NCBI GenBank assembly: GCA_039185015.1
Contig: JBCDAU010000018.1
Location: 1-64,000, forward strand
Direction of reading: 5' to 3'
Source: JBCBSZ01 sp039185015
GTDB lineage: Bacteria > Actinomycetota > Acidimicrobiia > Acidimicrobiales > Poriferisodalaceae
Length of the DNA stretch: 64,000 nt
The translations under genes and the position numbers were made by a program. The notes under the pieces are model-generated. The model searched no databases, had not been told where the DNA came from, and was given only the letters and a program-made list of their open reading frames with translations. Positions 43,492 to 52,531 of this stretch are shown piece after piece (position 1 is the stretch's first letter; the number at the start of each line of letters is the position of its first letter).

Positions 43492-44610
43492 CTACTGCGC
43501 GCTCCGGTCGGGCCCCATCGCACGGCGCCAGGCCGCGACGAGCGTCTCCGCGGCGATCTCGGGGCGATGGACCCGGGCGCGCGCCCTGCCCGCCTCGACG
43601 TCGACGCCGTCAGGTCGGCGGCCCGAGACGAGACCGACCATCGCTGCGGCCCACCCGTCGACATCGTCCGGGTCGAGCAGGGATCCGACGCCGGCGACGA
43701 GGTCGGGCAACGGCGACGCGGTCGACGACACCACCGGCACGTCGAGGGCCATGGCCTCGACGACCGGAGCACCGAACCCCTCGTACCGGGACGGGAACAC
43801 GAGCCCGGCTGCTCCGGCGACGACCGCGCCGAGCACCGGCTCGTCGACCTGGCCGAGATGGTGGACCCAGCGCGCCAACGCCGGGTCGGCGAGGCGGCGG
43901 GTGAGCTCGTCGTGGTGGCGGCCCGGTCCGCCGGTGAGCACCAGGTGGGGTCGCTCGGCCTCCGGGATCAGGAGGAGGGCGTCGAGCAGGGTGTCGTGGT
44001 TCTTGTGCGGGTAGCTGCGCGCCGGGAAGACGACGTAGCGGTCTGGCAGCTCGGGCGGGAGCGGTCCGTCGGTCGGGAGGCGTGGAACGGCATGGGGCAC
44101 GACGGCGATCTGTTCGGGCGGCACGTCGAAGGCCTCCCCGACGTGGGCGGCGACCGGCTCGCTCACCGCGGTGACCAGGTCGGCCCGTCGGGCGGACATC
44201 GGCACCATCGTCGCGAGGTATCGCCGCTTGACCTCGGAGAACCACTCGGGGTGCTCCAGGTACTGGAGGTCGTGGATCGTGAGCATGCGCCGGCTCGGGG
44301 CGAGCAGTGGGATGGTCCCGCCGACGTGGTGCACGACGTCGACGCGTCGGGTCCGCGCCGCCAACCAGGTCGTCTCGGCGGCGACCCGCACCGGACGGCG
44401 AGCACCGTCGATCGGAGCGGTCTCCAGCTCGAAGTGGCCGGCGAGGTCAGGATGGGCGTCGGCGAAGCCCGGCAACGCGTACAGCGTGACGTCGACGTCG
44501 ATCGGGTCGAGCTGGGCGACGCCACGCAGGAGCCGCGTGGCGTAGCTCTCGGTCCCACCGACGTCACCGGCGACGAGCCAGAGGAGGTTGACCGCGACCC
44601 GCAGGCTCAC
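43492..44610 (-). CDS. GT4 glycosyltransferase, mannosyl/rhamnosyl-type
   Basis: The 372-residue GT-B enzyme has 'WLVAGDVGGTESYATRLLRGV', 'LTIHDLQYLEHPEWFS', 'VVFPARSYPHKNHDTLLDAL' and 'FPSRYEGFGAPVVEAM'. The HDLQY and YPHKNH motifs are typical of transferases acting on GDP-mannose or dTDP-rhamnose, but the donor is unproven. The GTG start overlaps the upstream GT4 stop as GTGA. Confidence 0.88.
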   Translation of the reverse strand: MSLRVAVNLLWLVAGDVGGTESYATRLLRGVAQLDPIDVDVTLYALPGFADAHPDLAGHFELETAPIDGARRPVRVAAETTWLAARTRRVDVVHHVGGTIPLLAPSRRMLTIHDLQYLEHPEWFSEVKRRYLATMVPMSARRADLVTAVSEPVAAHVGEAFDVPPEQIAVVPHAVPRLPTDGPLPPELPDRYVVFPARSYPHKNHDTLLDALLLIPEAERPHLVLTGGPGRHHDELTRRLADPALARWVHHLGQVDEPVLGAVVAGAAGLVFPSRYEGFGAPVVEAMALDVPVVSSTASPLPDLVAGVGSLLDPDDVDGWAAAMVGLVSGRRPDGVDVEAGRARARVHRPEIAAETLVAAWRRAMGPDRSAQ

Positions 44611-45728
44611 CTCGCCACCTCTCGGTACGCCTCGACGGTGAGCTGTGCGGTCCGGTCCCAGGTGTATCGGGCCGCCTGCGCAGGGGCGGCGGAGGCGAGC
44701 CGGCTCCGGAGCCCATCGTCGGTGACGATGCTCCGCAGCGCCTCGGCGAGGGCGTCGGGATCCGTCGGCTCGACCGCGATCCCGGCATCGCCGACGAGCT
44801 CCTCGGTCGAGGTACCGGTCGACGTCACGACCGGTGTGCCCTGCGCGAACGCCTCGAGCACCGGGAACCCGAAGCCCTCCGCGAGGCTGGGCAGGCACGT
44901 CACGACGGCGCCGGCGTGCAACGCCTCCAACTCGGCGCGCGGGACGAACCCGGTGGTGACGACGCGGGTACGGTCCGGGTCGATGCGATCGGCCAGTTCG
45001 GGTGGATACGCCTCCCGCCACCCGCTGGGCCCGACGAGCGCGAGGTCGACGCCGTCGACGTCCCACCGGGCGATGGCCTCGAGGAGGCCGCGGAGGTTCT
45101 TGCGCGGCTCGAACGTGCCGTTCCAGAGGACGTAGGGCCGTTCGAGATCGTGGCGCCGCCGGACGTCCTCGACCCGTTCCGCGGCGACGGGCGAGACGTC
45201 GACGCCGAGGGGGACGACCCGTAACCGGTCCTCCTCGATCCCGGCTGCGGCGACGTCGGCCGCCGTGGCTCGGGACGAGCAGAGCACGAGATCGGCGCGT
45301 CGGCGGATCGCGTCGAGGCCGGCACGCATGACCCGCACGCCCCGCCCGGTGAACCAGTCGGGCTCGTGCAGGAACAGCAGGTCGTGGACGGTGACCACGA
45401 GCGGCGCCCGCGTCGCCGGGGTGATGACCGACGTCGCGTGCACCACGTCCACCGGGCCGGTGGCCCGTTCGACCCTGGGGCGGCCGAGGTGGTGCCAGGC
45501 GTCGGCGAGGAGCGGTCGCGGCAGCCGGTGGTGGGCTACGTGCATGGGCGGGCGGAGCTCCTCCGGCGCCTCGGTGCGGTGCGCGCCGGCGACGCCGATC
45601 GGCTCGACGGTCGGATCGTCGACCAGTCGGCGGGCGAGCTGGACGGCCGCGACCGCGGTGCCGCCGGGCACCGGTGTCCAGGAGGCATCCATGGTCAGCG
45701 CGACCCTCAGCGCCAGGGTGTCGGGCAC
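44607..45728 (-). CDS. GT4 glycosyltransferase
   Basis: The 373-residue GT-B enzyme has 'SWTPVPGGTAVAAVQLARRL', 'VVTVHDLLFLHEPDWFTGRG', 'VLWNGTFEPRKNLRGLLEAI' and 'LPSLAEGFGFPVLEAFAQG' (E-x7-E). The N-terminal strand 'LALRVALTMDASW' argues for the GTG at 45728 rather than the ATG at 45692, and TACCCT lies 6 bases upstream of the GTG. It starts a three-gene GT4 operon divergent from fcl. Confidence 0.87.
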   Translation of the reverse strand: MPDTLALRVALTMDASWTPVPGGTAVAAVQLARRLVDDPTVEPIGVAGAHRTEAPEELRPPMHVAHHRLPRPLLADAWHHLGRPRVERATGPVDVVHATSVITPATRAPLVVTVHDLLFLHEPDWFTGRGVRVMRAGLDAIRRRADLVLCSSRATAADVAAAGIEEDRLRVVPLGVDVSPVAAERVEDVRRRHDLERPYVLWNGTFEPRKNLRGLLEAIARWDVDGVDLALVGPSGWREAYPPELADRIDPDRTRVVTTGFVPRAELEALHAGAVVTCLPSLAEGFGFPVLEAFAQGTPVVTSTGTSTEELVGDAGIAVEPTDPDALAEALRSIVTDDGLRSRLASAAPAQAARYTWDRTAQLTVEAYREVAR

Positions 45729-45734
45729 GGGCGG

Positions 45735-45740
45735 AGGGTA
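45735..45740 (-). promoter_or_regulatory. Putative leaderless -10 for the GT4 operon
   Basis: TACCCT on the minus strand lies 6 bases before the GTG at 45728. It forms one half of a 42-base back-to-back promoter with the fcl -10. Confidence 0.45.
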
Positions 45741-45758
45741 GCTGGGGCGGTGGAGCCC

Positions 45759-45764
45759 TACCCT
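45759..45764 (+). promoter_or_regulatory. Putative leaderless -10 for fcl
   Basis: TACCCT lies 6 bases before the ATG at 45771. Confidence 0.45.
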
Positions 45765-45770
45765 GGTCGG

Positions 45771-46724
45771 ATGCTCTCTCTCGCCGGTCGGCCGGTGCTG
45801 CTCACGGGCGGGTCCGGATTCCTCGGCCGCCACGTCCTCGCGCTCCTGGAGGCCCGGGGCGCCGTCGTGCACGCTCCTCGCAGCGCGGACCACGATCTTC
45901 GCCGCGCCGACCAGGTCGCCGCCGCGTTCGACGCCACCGAGCCAGAGCTCGTCGTGCACCTCGCCGCCAACGTCGGCGGCATCGGGGCGAACATGGCGGC
46001 GCCGGCCGACCTCTACCTCGACAACCTCCTGATGGGCACGTTCGTCCTCGAGGAGGCCCGCCGTCGGGAGACACCGAAGACGGTCGTCGTCGGCACGATC
46101 TGCTCGTACCCGAAGCTCACCCCGGTTCCGTTCTCCGAGGACGACCTCTGGGCCGGGTACCCCGAGGAGACCAACGCCCCGTACGGCATCGCCAAGAAGG
46201 CGCAGCTGGTGCAGGCGCAGGCGAACCACGCCCAGTACGGCCAGCGGATCGCCTACGTCATGCCGACGAACCTCTACGGCCCGGGCGACAAGTTCGACCC
46301 GGCCGTGTCGCACGTGATCCCGGCGCTCATCCGGAAGTGCGTCCTGGCGATCGAGGCCGGCGACGACAAGATCCCGGTGTGGGGCACGGGTCGGGCGACT
46401 CGGGAGTTCCTCTACGTCGAGGACGCAGCCGAGGGCGTCGTGCTCGCCGCAGAGCGGTACGACTCACCCGAGCCGGTGAACCTCGGCGCCAACCGCGAGG
46501 TCTCGATCCGCGAGATCGCCGAGCTCATCGCCGAGCTGACGGGCTTCGACGGCGAGCTGCAGTGGGATCCGTCGATGCCGGACGGTCAGCCCCGTCGTCG
46601 GGTCGATCCCGGCCGCGCCGAGATCGAGTTCGGCTTCCACGCCGACACCGACCTGCGGGACGGCCTGCGGCGGACCATCGACTGGTACCTCACCCACCGC
46701 GACGAGGCCGAGGGGCTCAGCTAG
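45771..46724 (+). CDS. fcl: GDP-L-fucose synthase
   Basis: The 317-residue short-chain dehydrogenase epimerises and reduces GDP-4-keto-6-deoxymannose to GDP-L-fucose. It has 'LLTGGSGFLGRHVLALL' (NADP loop), 'HLAANVGGIGANMAAPADLY' (family-specific), 'TICSYPKLTPVPFSEDDLW' and the YGIAKK catalytic pair. It completes the GDP-fucose route with gmd at 24707. It is transcribed alone and its last 8 bases overlap the convergent LCP gene end. Confidence 0.95.
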   Translation: MLSLAGRPVLLTGGSGFLGRHVLALLEARGAVVHAPRSADHDLRRADQVAAAFDATEPELVVHLAANVGGIGANMAAPADLYLDNLLMGTFVLEEARRRETPKTVVVGTICSYPKLTPVPFSEDDLWAGYPEETNAPYGIAKKAQLVQAQANHAQYGQRIAYVMPTNLYGPGDKFDPAVSHVIPALIRKCVLAIEAGDDKIPVWGTGRATREFLYVEDAAEGVVLAAERYDSPEPVNLGANREVSIREIAELIAELTGFDGELQWDPSMPDGQPRRRVDPGRAEIEFGFHADTDLRDGLRRTIDWYLTHRDEAEGLS

Positions 46725-47937
46725 GCGGACAGGTCGACGACGGCGGCTCGGTCGTCGTGGTCGGCGCCGCCGTCGTGGGTGGTGCCGTGGCGGCGGGCGC
46801 CGCGGTCGTGGACGGCGGCACCGTGGTCGACGGCGGCGGGGGTGCGATGCCCCGGAACAGGTCGAGCACGGTCTGGTTGGTCGCGGAGTCGACGAGATCG
46901 AGCGTGTCGAGCTCGCCTCGGCGGACGTCGACGACCTCGAGGGAGTAGGTCTCCAGGTCGTCGCCACCGAAGGCGCCATAGCGGCGCACGAGGTCGAACA
47001 CGTCGCCGAGGGCCAGCGAGCCGTCGATCTCGACGTTGGCGAGAGCCGAGTCGACCAGCTGCTGGAGCTGGCGCACGTTGCCGAGACCGCGCAGATCGCC
47101 GGTCTGGTCGATCACGAGGCGGAGGAAGTCCTGCTGGCGATCGATCCGCTCGAGGTCGCTGTTGACCCCCAGCGAGCGCCAGACGCCGTCGTCGTCCTGT
47201 CCCTGCATCCGCCGGCTGCGCACGTAGGCGAGGGCTTCGTCGCCGTCGAGCTCCTCGACGCCGGCCGCGTCGACGAGGAAGCCGGTCTCGAGGTCGCGCT
47301 GGGGCTGCTCGAAGCACACGTCGACGCCGCCGACGATGTCGACCAGGTCCCGGAAGCCGTCCCAGTTCACGTGCACGTAGTGGTTGATGGGGACGTCGAG
47401 CGCCTCCCTGACGGTGGCGGTGAGGCGGTCGGCCCGCTCGCCCTCGTCCTCGAGGTTGAAGGCGCTGTTGACCTTGCCGAAGAAGTTGCCGTCGTCGTCG
47501 ACGATCTCGACCCAGAGGTCGCGGGGGATCGACAGCAGTTGGGCGGAGCCGTCCGCGGGCTCGACCCGCAGCAACATGATCGTGTCGGCGAGGCTCTGCC
47601 CGATCTCGTCGTCGCGGCCGGAGAGGATGGCGTCGTCCGCGGCGACGCCGCTCACATCGTCCGAGCCGACGATGAGGAAGTTGCGGGGCGGTCCGGCCGG
47701 ACCGAGCTCCTGTTCCTCGCTGTCGCCGATGATCACCTGGTCGGGCTCACCGTCGCCGTCGATGTCGACCTCGACCGGCACCTCGACCGGATCGAGCGCG
47801 ACGTCGACCCGGTCGATCCGGGAGAGGACGTTGGCGACGTAACCGACCGCTGCGGCAGACAGCAGGAGGAGCAGCGTCAGCAACGACAGTCCTCCGATGG
47901 CGAGGCGTTGTCGCCAGGTGCGGCTGCGTCGGTTCAC
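46717..47937 (-). CDS. LytR-CpsA-Psr (LCP) family wall-glycan ligase
   Basis: The 406-residue membrane protein has one N-terminal helix (residues 10-35) and an extracellular LCP domain with 'NFLIVGSD', 'DTIMLLRVEPADGSAQLLSIPRD' (Asp, Arg pyrophosphate site, split), 'NSAFNLEDEG' and 'ALAYVRSRRM'. LCP proteins attach lipid-linked glycans to peptidoglycan. The tail is a Thr/Pro/Ala-rich low-complexity linker ending in Cys. The GTG start overlaps the GT2 gene as GTGA. It is the last gene of the rmlC-rmlB-rmlD operon, so rhamnose-containing wall glycan attachment is likely, as for Rv3267 in mycobacteria. Confidence 0.92.
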   Translation of the reverse strand: MNRRSRTWRQRLAIGGLSLLTLLLLLSAAAVGYVANVLSRIDRVDVALDPVEVPVEVDIDGDGEPDQVIIGDSEEQELGPAGPPRNFLIVGSDDVSGVAADDAILSGRDDEIGQSLADTIMLLRVEPADGSAQLLSIPRDLWVEIVDDDGNFFGKVNSAFNLEDEGERADRLTATVREALDVPINHYVHVNWDGFRDLVDIVGGVDVCFEQPQRDLETGFLVDAAGVEELDGDEALAYVRSRRMQGQDDDGVWRSLGVNSDLERIDRQQDFLRLVIDQTGDLRGLGNVRQLQQLVDSALANVEIDGSLALGDVFDLVRRYGAFGGDDLETYSLEVVDVRRGELDTLDLVDSATNQTVLDLFRGIAPPPPSTTVPPSTTAAPAATAPPTTAAPTTTTEPPSSTCPPS

Positions 47938-49178
47938 CGGTGGCGCAACCTACCGGTGGGTCCCGGGCGGGTGTCGTCGCGCGGAGCGAGCCCGACCATC
48001 ACGGCGAGGGCGTCGTACCAGCGCTCCGTCGGCTCCTGCGTGGGAACGCGGAGCGATCCGGCGCCCTGCACGTCGAACAACGCGCCGCCGTCGTGGACGA
48101 TCCGCACCGCCGGATCGATGACGACGTCGACCTGGTCGAGCACCTCGACCGGGACGGACCGGGACGCGATGACCGCCGTGTAGACGAGCCGCTGGGCCGC
48201 GAACCACCCGGCGGTCAGCTCGGCGATGGCGACCTCCTCGACCCTCGGCCCACCGATCCCGCCGGGACCGTCGTGGACGAGGGTGACGGCCAGGTCAGGT
48301 CGCGCGTCGGCGAGGCCGCGGGCGAGCGCCGGCAACAGGCGGGAACCCTGGCCGAGCACGAGGAGCCGGTCCGGGCGCCGGATCTCCCGGGCGGAGCGCA
48401 GGCGGTGGGGCCGGGACACGACGTCGGTGAGCGACGGACGGCCCGTGAGCTCCGGTCGCCACGCCTCGACGAAACCGGCGCGTCGCTCGTCCATGAGCCG
48501 GGCGGCGCGCTCGTCATCGGTCGTGCCATGGCGGTGGTGCACGACGGCGACCTCGGGCACGACCTCGATCCGCCAGCCGGCTCTCGCGAAGCGATAGGCG
48601 AGGTCGACGTCCTCGAAGTACCCGGCGCCGTAGCTGGCGTCGAATCCACCCTCGGCGAGGAAGGCGTCGGTCTCGACGAGCAGGCAGGCCGCCGAGGCGT
48701 AGTCGACGGGTCGGACGACGGGATCGTGGGCGAGGGGCGCGGCCGGACCCCGACCGAGCGCCAGGGTCTCGCCGGCCGGGCCGACGACCGACCCGATCTC
48801 CTGGGTCGTCCCGTCCGGGTCGACCAGTCGCGGGGAGACGGCGACGACGTCCGGGGCGGCGTCGATGTGCTGCAGGAGCGGAGCGAGCCAGCCGTGGGGC
48901 AGCTCGATGTCGGGGTTGAGCAGCAGCAGGTACCGCCCGGCGGCGACGAGCGCCGCCTGGTCGACCGCGGCGCCGAAGCCGACGTTGATCTCGTTGCGGA
49001 CGACGGTCGACCCTTCGACGAGCTCCGGCATCGGTGTCGGCCCGGCGTCGGTCGGGTTGTCGACGACGATGAGCTCGTACGGCGACGTCATGGTGCGGCG
49101 CAACGAGGCCAACGTGTCGACGAGGAGGTCGGGCCGCCCGTGGGCGACCACGATCACGCTGACGAGCGGTTCGGTCAT
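47934..49178 (-). CDS. GT2 rhamnosyltransferase-like protein
   Basis: The 414-residue protein has a GT2 domain (1-270) with 'VSVIVVAHGRPDLLVDTLASL', 'NVGFGAAVDQAAL', 'LLLLNPDIELP' (NPD metal site) and 'GYFEDVDLAYRF' (ED..R). This matches WbbL-type rhamnosyltransferases. The remaining 140 residues are an extra Rossmann-like domain of unknown role. Next to rmlBCD and LCP it probably places rhamnose in the linker or wall glycan. Start and stop overlap the neighbours by 4 bases. Confidence 0.88.
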   Translation of the reverse strand: MTEPLVSVIVVAHGRPDLLVDTLASLRRTMTSPYELIVVDNPTDAGPTPMPELVEGSTVVRNEINVGFGAAVDQAALVAAGRYLLLLNPDIELPHGWLAPLLQHIDAAPDVVAVSPRLVDPDGTTQEIGSVVGPAGETLALGRGPAAPLAHDPVVRPVDYASAACLLVETDAFLAEGGFDASYGAGYFEDVDLAYRFARAGWRIEVVPEVAVVHHRHGTTDDERAARLMDERRAGFVEAWRPELTGRPSLTDVVSRPHRLRSAREIRRPDRLLVLGQGSRLLPALARGLADARPDLAVTLVHDGPGGIGGPRVEEVAIAELTAGWFAAQRLVYTAVIASRSVPVEVLDQVDVVIDPAVRIVHDGGALFDVQGAGSLRVPTQEPTERWYDALAVMVGLAPRDDTRPGPTGRLRHR

Positions 49179-50023
49179 CGGCGGTTCGCCCGCTGCTCGG
49201 CGTCGGCGAGGCGCGCGAGATCGTCCTCGTGCGAGACGATCCGGTCGGCGAGCTGGTCGCGGGTCGCCCGCAGGCGCCGACGCAGCGCAGCGTCGACCTG
49301 GCGCCCCCGACGGGACGCGGCGACGTCGCGACGCAACTCGGCGCCGATCACGTCGAGCGGGCGGCGGCGGAGGGCGTTGAGGTGGGCGGCGGCGGCGAAC
49401 TCGTCGAGGACGCGGGTCAGCTCGCCTCGGTCGATGCCGGGGCGGCTGTCACCCAGCCACTCGACCTCGACGCCGAACGACTCGGCGGCGGCGGCGAGCC
49501 CCGCCTGATCGGTGACGACGCGGGCCGCCGCGGCCACCGCTGCGGCGAGATCGATCGGGAGCGCGACGTCGGGCAGGCGACGGCCGGCCGCGCCGGGACG
49601 GCGGGCGGCGAGGTCCCCGCCCGAGAGCTGCACGACCTCCTCGTGGTGGCGGAGCACGAGGTCGGCACCCGGCGCGATGTCGACCACCACGGCGCGGGCC
49701 GACTCGCCCGGGTACCAGCCGACCCCCCGCTGCAGGGAGGTCCGGCGACGCAGCAGGTTCCGGTCGAGCCCGTCGGCCAATGCGGTCAGCGGTCCGACCG
49801 GGAGGCACCCCTGGCGGTCGAGGGGCAGACGCGGGGCGTCGTCGGCACCCTCGCCGACCAACCCGTCGACGGGATCGGTGCCGGCGTCGCGTCGGATGAT
49901 CGAGGCGTCGGGAAGGCGGCGGCGCACCTCGCGGTCGAGGACCGCACCGGCCAGGCGGTCGCCGGGGCGCTCACCGGGGCGCCACGACACGGCGATCACG
50001 GGCCGTGGGTCGACCATCGTCAT
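49175..50023 (-). CDS. Unknown protein, possibly degenerate polysaccharide pyruvyltransferase-like
   Basis: The 282-residue soluble protein is not securely recognised. 'AARVVTDQAGLAAAAESFGVE' followed by VEWLGDS resembles the late Rossmann part of polysaccharide pyruvyltransferases ('VVTDRLHG...'), but the RLHG residues are absent. The last 60 residues are Arg-rich and helical. Position between rmlD and the GT2 gene, with a 4-base overlap to the latter, ties it to rhamnan assembly. It may be a non-catalytic relative; function unknown. Confidence 0.65.
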   Translation of the reverse strand: MTMVDPRPVIAVSWRPGERPGDRLAGAVLDREVRRRLPDASIIRRDAGTDPVDGLVGEGADDAPRLPLDRQGCLPVGPLTALADGLDRNLLRRRTSLQRGVGWYPGESARAVVVDIAPGADLVLRHHEEVVQLSGGDLAARRPGAAGRRLPDVALPIDLAAAVAAAARVVTDQAGLAAAAESFGVEVEWLGDSRPGIDRGELTRVLDEFAAAAHLNALRRRPLDVIGAELRRDVAASRRGRQVDAALRRRLRATRDQLADRIVSHEDDLARLADAEQRANRR

Positions 50024-50054
50024 CGCCTCGCCGGTGTCCGCTCCGACTCCGCCC

Positions 50055-50900
50055 TCACGAGGGCAGCTGGGCCACGAGCCGCGCCAACGACTCGCGGTAC
50101 GGCGGCAACGGATCGAGCCCGGCCAGGCGGCCGGCGAGTCCGTCCAGACGGGAGTCGGCCGGACGCGGCGCGGGCCGCGGCGGATCGAGCTCGTCCGTGG
50201 TGATGGGGCGGACCTGGCTGCGCGGGTGTCCGCCGGCTTCGAGGACGTCGCCCGCGAACTCGTACCAGGAGGCGTGCCCGGTGTTGGTGGTGTGGAACAC
50301 CCCGGGAAGTCGTTCGTCGACCATGGTGACCAGTCTCGCGGCCACGTCGTCCGCGAACGAGGGGCTCCCGTACTGGTCGTTCACGAACGACAGCTCCGTG
50401 CCCTCACCGGCCAGCCGAAGGATCGTCTTCACGATGTTGTTGCCGTCGACGCCGCACAGCCAAGCGGTGCGGGCGATGCCGGCACCGGGACCGGCCTCCT
50501 GCTCGCCGCCGAGCTTCGAGGCGCCGTACATCGACGTCGGTCCGACGGCGTCCCACTCGACATAGGGCTCGCCCTTGTCACCGGGGAACACGTAGTCGGT
50601 CGAGACCTGGCAGAGGTAGGCGTCGACGCGACGACCGGCCTCGGCGAGGTTGCGGACCGCCCAGGCGTTGACCGCCCACGCCGTCTCGGGGCGCGACTCG
50701 CAGCCGTCGACGTCGGTCATTGCCGCGCAGTTGATGATCGACGACGGTCGGGTCGAGCCGACCATGTCGACCACGGCGGCGCGATCGGTGAGGTCCAGCT
50801 CGTCGATGTCGACGGCCACGACCTCTCGGTCGGCGAGCAGCCGTTGGAGCGCCTGCCCCAGCTGTCCGTTCGCGCCGGTGACGAGGATCGGCCCGGTCAC
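50055..50900 (-). CDS. rmlD: dTDP-4-dehydrorhamnose reductase
   Basis: The 281-residue short-chain reductase makes dTDP-L-rhamnose. It has 'ILVTGANGQLGQALQRLL' (NADPH loop), 'STDYVFPGDKG', YGASK (catalytic Tyr/Lys) and 'RTAWLCG'. The GTG at 50900 overlaps the rmlB stop as GTGA and gives the standard N-terminus. The operon order is rmlC-rmlB-rmlD; rmlA lies apart at 59112. Confidence 0.95.
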   Translation of the reverse strand: MTGPILVTGANGQLGQALQRLLADREVVAVDIDELDLTDRAAVVDMVGSTRPSSIINCAAMTDVDGCESRPETAWAVNAWAVRNLAEAGRRVDAYLCQVSTDYVFPGDKGEPYVEWDAVGPTSMYGASKLGGEQEAGPGAGIARTAWLCGVDGNNIVKTILRLAGEGTELSFVNDQYGSPSFADDVAARLVTMVDERLPGVFHTTNTGHASWYEFAGDVLEAGGHPRSQVRPITTDELDPPRPAPRPADSRLDGLAGRLAGLDPLPPYRESLARLVAQLPS

Positions 50901-51862
50901 TGGGTGGCTGAGGTTGCGAGGGGCTCCCACCAGTCACGGTGGTCGCGGTACCAGGCGACGGTGCGGGCGAGGCCCTCGTCGGGGTCGATCATCGGCTCCC
51001 AGCCGAGGGCCCGGAGCTTGTCGTTCGTGATCGAGTAGCGGCGGTCGTGGCCGAGCCGGTCCGGGACCCACTCGATGTAGGACTCGTCGCGTCCGCACAG
51101 CTCGAGCAGCTTCGTGGTGAGCTCGCGGTTCGTCAGCTCGTGGCGCCCGCCGAGGTTGTAGACCTCGCCGGAGACCCCGTTGCGGACGACGGCATCGATG
51201 CCGGAGCAGTTCTCCTCGACGTAGAGCCAGTCGCGCACGTTCTGGCCGTCGCCGTAGAGCGGGACCTTCTTGCCGTCGAGCAGGTTGGTGATGAACAGCG
51301 GGATGACCTTCTCGGGGAACTGGAAGGGCCCGTAGTTGTTCGACGACCGGGTCACCACGACCGGCAGGTCGTAGGTGGTGCCGTAGGCGAGGGCGATGAG
51401 GTCGGAGCCGGCCTTGGAGGCGCTGTAGGGGCTCGACGGCTCGAGGATGTCGGTCTCGGTGAAGCTGCCCTCGACGCGCGAGCCGTAGACCTCGTCGGTC
51501 GACACGTGGACGAACCGCTCGACACCGATGCGGCGGGCGGTGTCGCACAGCACGTTGGTGCCCCCGCAGTTGGTCGACACGAACGCATCGGGATCGACGA
51601 TCGACCGGTCGACGTGGCTCTCCGCGGCGAAGTGGACGATGACGTCGTGGCCGTCCATCGCCGCGGCGACGGCATCGCGATCGCGGATGTCGCCCTTGAC
51701 GAACGAGAAGCGGGCGTCGTCGCGCACGTCGGCGAGGGTGGCCTCGTTGCCGGCGTAGGTCAGGGCGTCGAAGACGGTGACGTGGTCGTCGGACGACGAG
51801 AGCACCTGGCGGACGTAGTTGGAGCCGATGAAGCCGGCCCCACCGGTGACGAAGAGTCGCAT
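50897..51862 (-). CDS. rmlB: dTDP-glucose 4,6-dehydratase
   Basis: The 321-residue NAD-dependent dehydratase converts dTDP-glucose to the 4-keto-6-deoxy sugar. It has 'FVTGGAGFIGSNYVRQVL', 'HFAAESHVDRSI', 'STDEVYGSRVEGSFTE' and YSASK (catalytic Tyr/Lys). 'NNYGPFQFPEKVIPLFI' is diagnostic of RmlB. The ATG lies 5 bases after the rmlC stop. Confidence 0.97.
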   Translation of the reverse strand: MRLFVTGGAGFIGSNYVRQVLSSSDDHVTVFDALTYAGNEATLADVRDDARFSFVKGDIRDRDAVAAAMDGHDVIVHFAAESHVDRSIVDPDAFVSTNCGGTNVLCDTARRIGVERFVHVSTDEVYGSRVEGSFTETDILEPSSPYSASKAGSDLIALAYGTTYDLPVVVTRSSNNYGPFQFPEKVIPLFITNLLDGKKVPLYGDGQNVRDWLYVEENCSGIDAVVRNGVSGEVYNLGGRHELTNRELTTKLLELCGRDESYIEWVPDRLGHDRRYSITNDKLRALGWEPMIDPDEGLARTVAWYRDHRDWWEPLATSATQ

Positions 51863-51867
51863 GGTCG

Positions 51868-52422
51868 TTAGTTCCTCATCGGCCAGCGGGGACGGTTCGC
51901 CTCGGCGATGTCTGCCCGCAGGGGGTTGGCCTTGTCGCGGTCGGAGAGGATCGGCTCGGTGACGCCCCAGTCACCGGCGATCTCGGGGTCGTCCCAGGCC
52001 ACGCCCAGCTCGTCGGCCGGGTTGTAGTAGCCGTCGACGAGGTAGGTCATCGTGGCGTCGGTCAGCGCGGCGAAGCCGTGGGCGACGCCCGGCGGGATGT
52101 AGACGCCGGGATGGAGGTCGCCACCGAGCTCGAAACACTCGGTGGCGCCGTCGGTCGGACCACCGGAGCGGAGGTCGTGGAGCACGACCTTGACCCGTCC
52201 GAACGGCACGTACCAGTAGTCGGACTGGTGGGCGTGGAAGTGCAGCCCCACCACCGTGTTGGCCTGCCGGTCGGACCGGTTGGCCTGGATCATCTCCCGG
52301 CAGCCGCGCGGGATCCACTCGCGGCGGAAGGTCTCGACGAACACGCCCCGCTCGTCCCCGAAGACCTTCGGGGAGACGTGGAACACGCCGGCGATCTGCT
52401 CGGACTCACTGACGGTGGCCAT
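51868..52422 (-). CDS. rmlC: dTDP-4-dehydrorhamnose 3,5-epimerase
   Basis: The 184-residue cupin epimerase has 'FGDERGVFVETF', 'IQANRSDRQANTVVGLHFH' (catalytic His, Arg), 'DYWYVPFGRVKVVLHDLR' and 'IPPGVAHGFAAL'. The motif 'QANRS' replaces the more common 'Q.N.S.S..GVLRGLH' partly, and 'GLHFHAHQSDY' gives His in the usual place. A GGAGA lies 4 bases before the ATG. It is the first gene of the rhamnose-LCP operon. Confidence 0.93.
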   Translation of the reverse strand: MATVSESEQIAGVFHVSPKVFGDERGVFVETFRREWIPRGCREMIQANRSDRQANTVVGLHFHAHQSDYWYVPFGRVKVVLHDLRSGGPTDGATECFELGGDLHPGVYIPPGVAHGFAALTDATMTYLVDGYYNPADELGVAWDDPEIAGDWGVTEPILSDRDKANPLRADIAEANRPRWPMRN

Positions 52423-52531
52423 GGGTCTCCTGATCGGCGTCGTGGACAGTGAACCACAGCGCACAAGTTCGCCCTGAGCAGGACACCGTCGCTTTGCGTG
52501 TTGTTGTCGACACAGCGTGACAACGCTGGTC

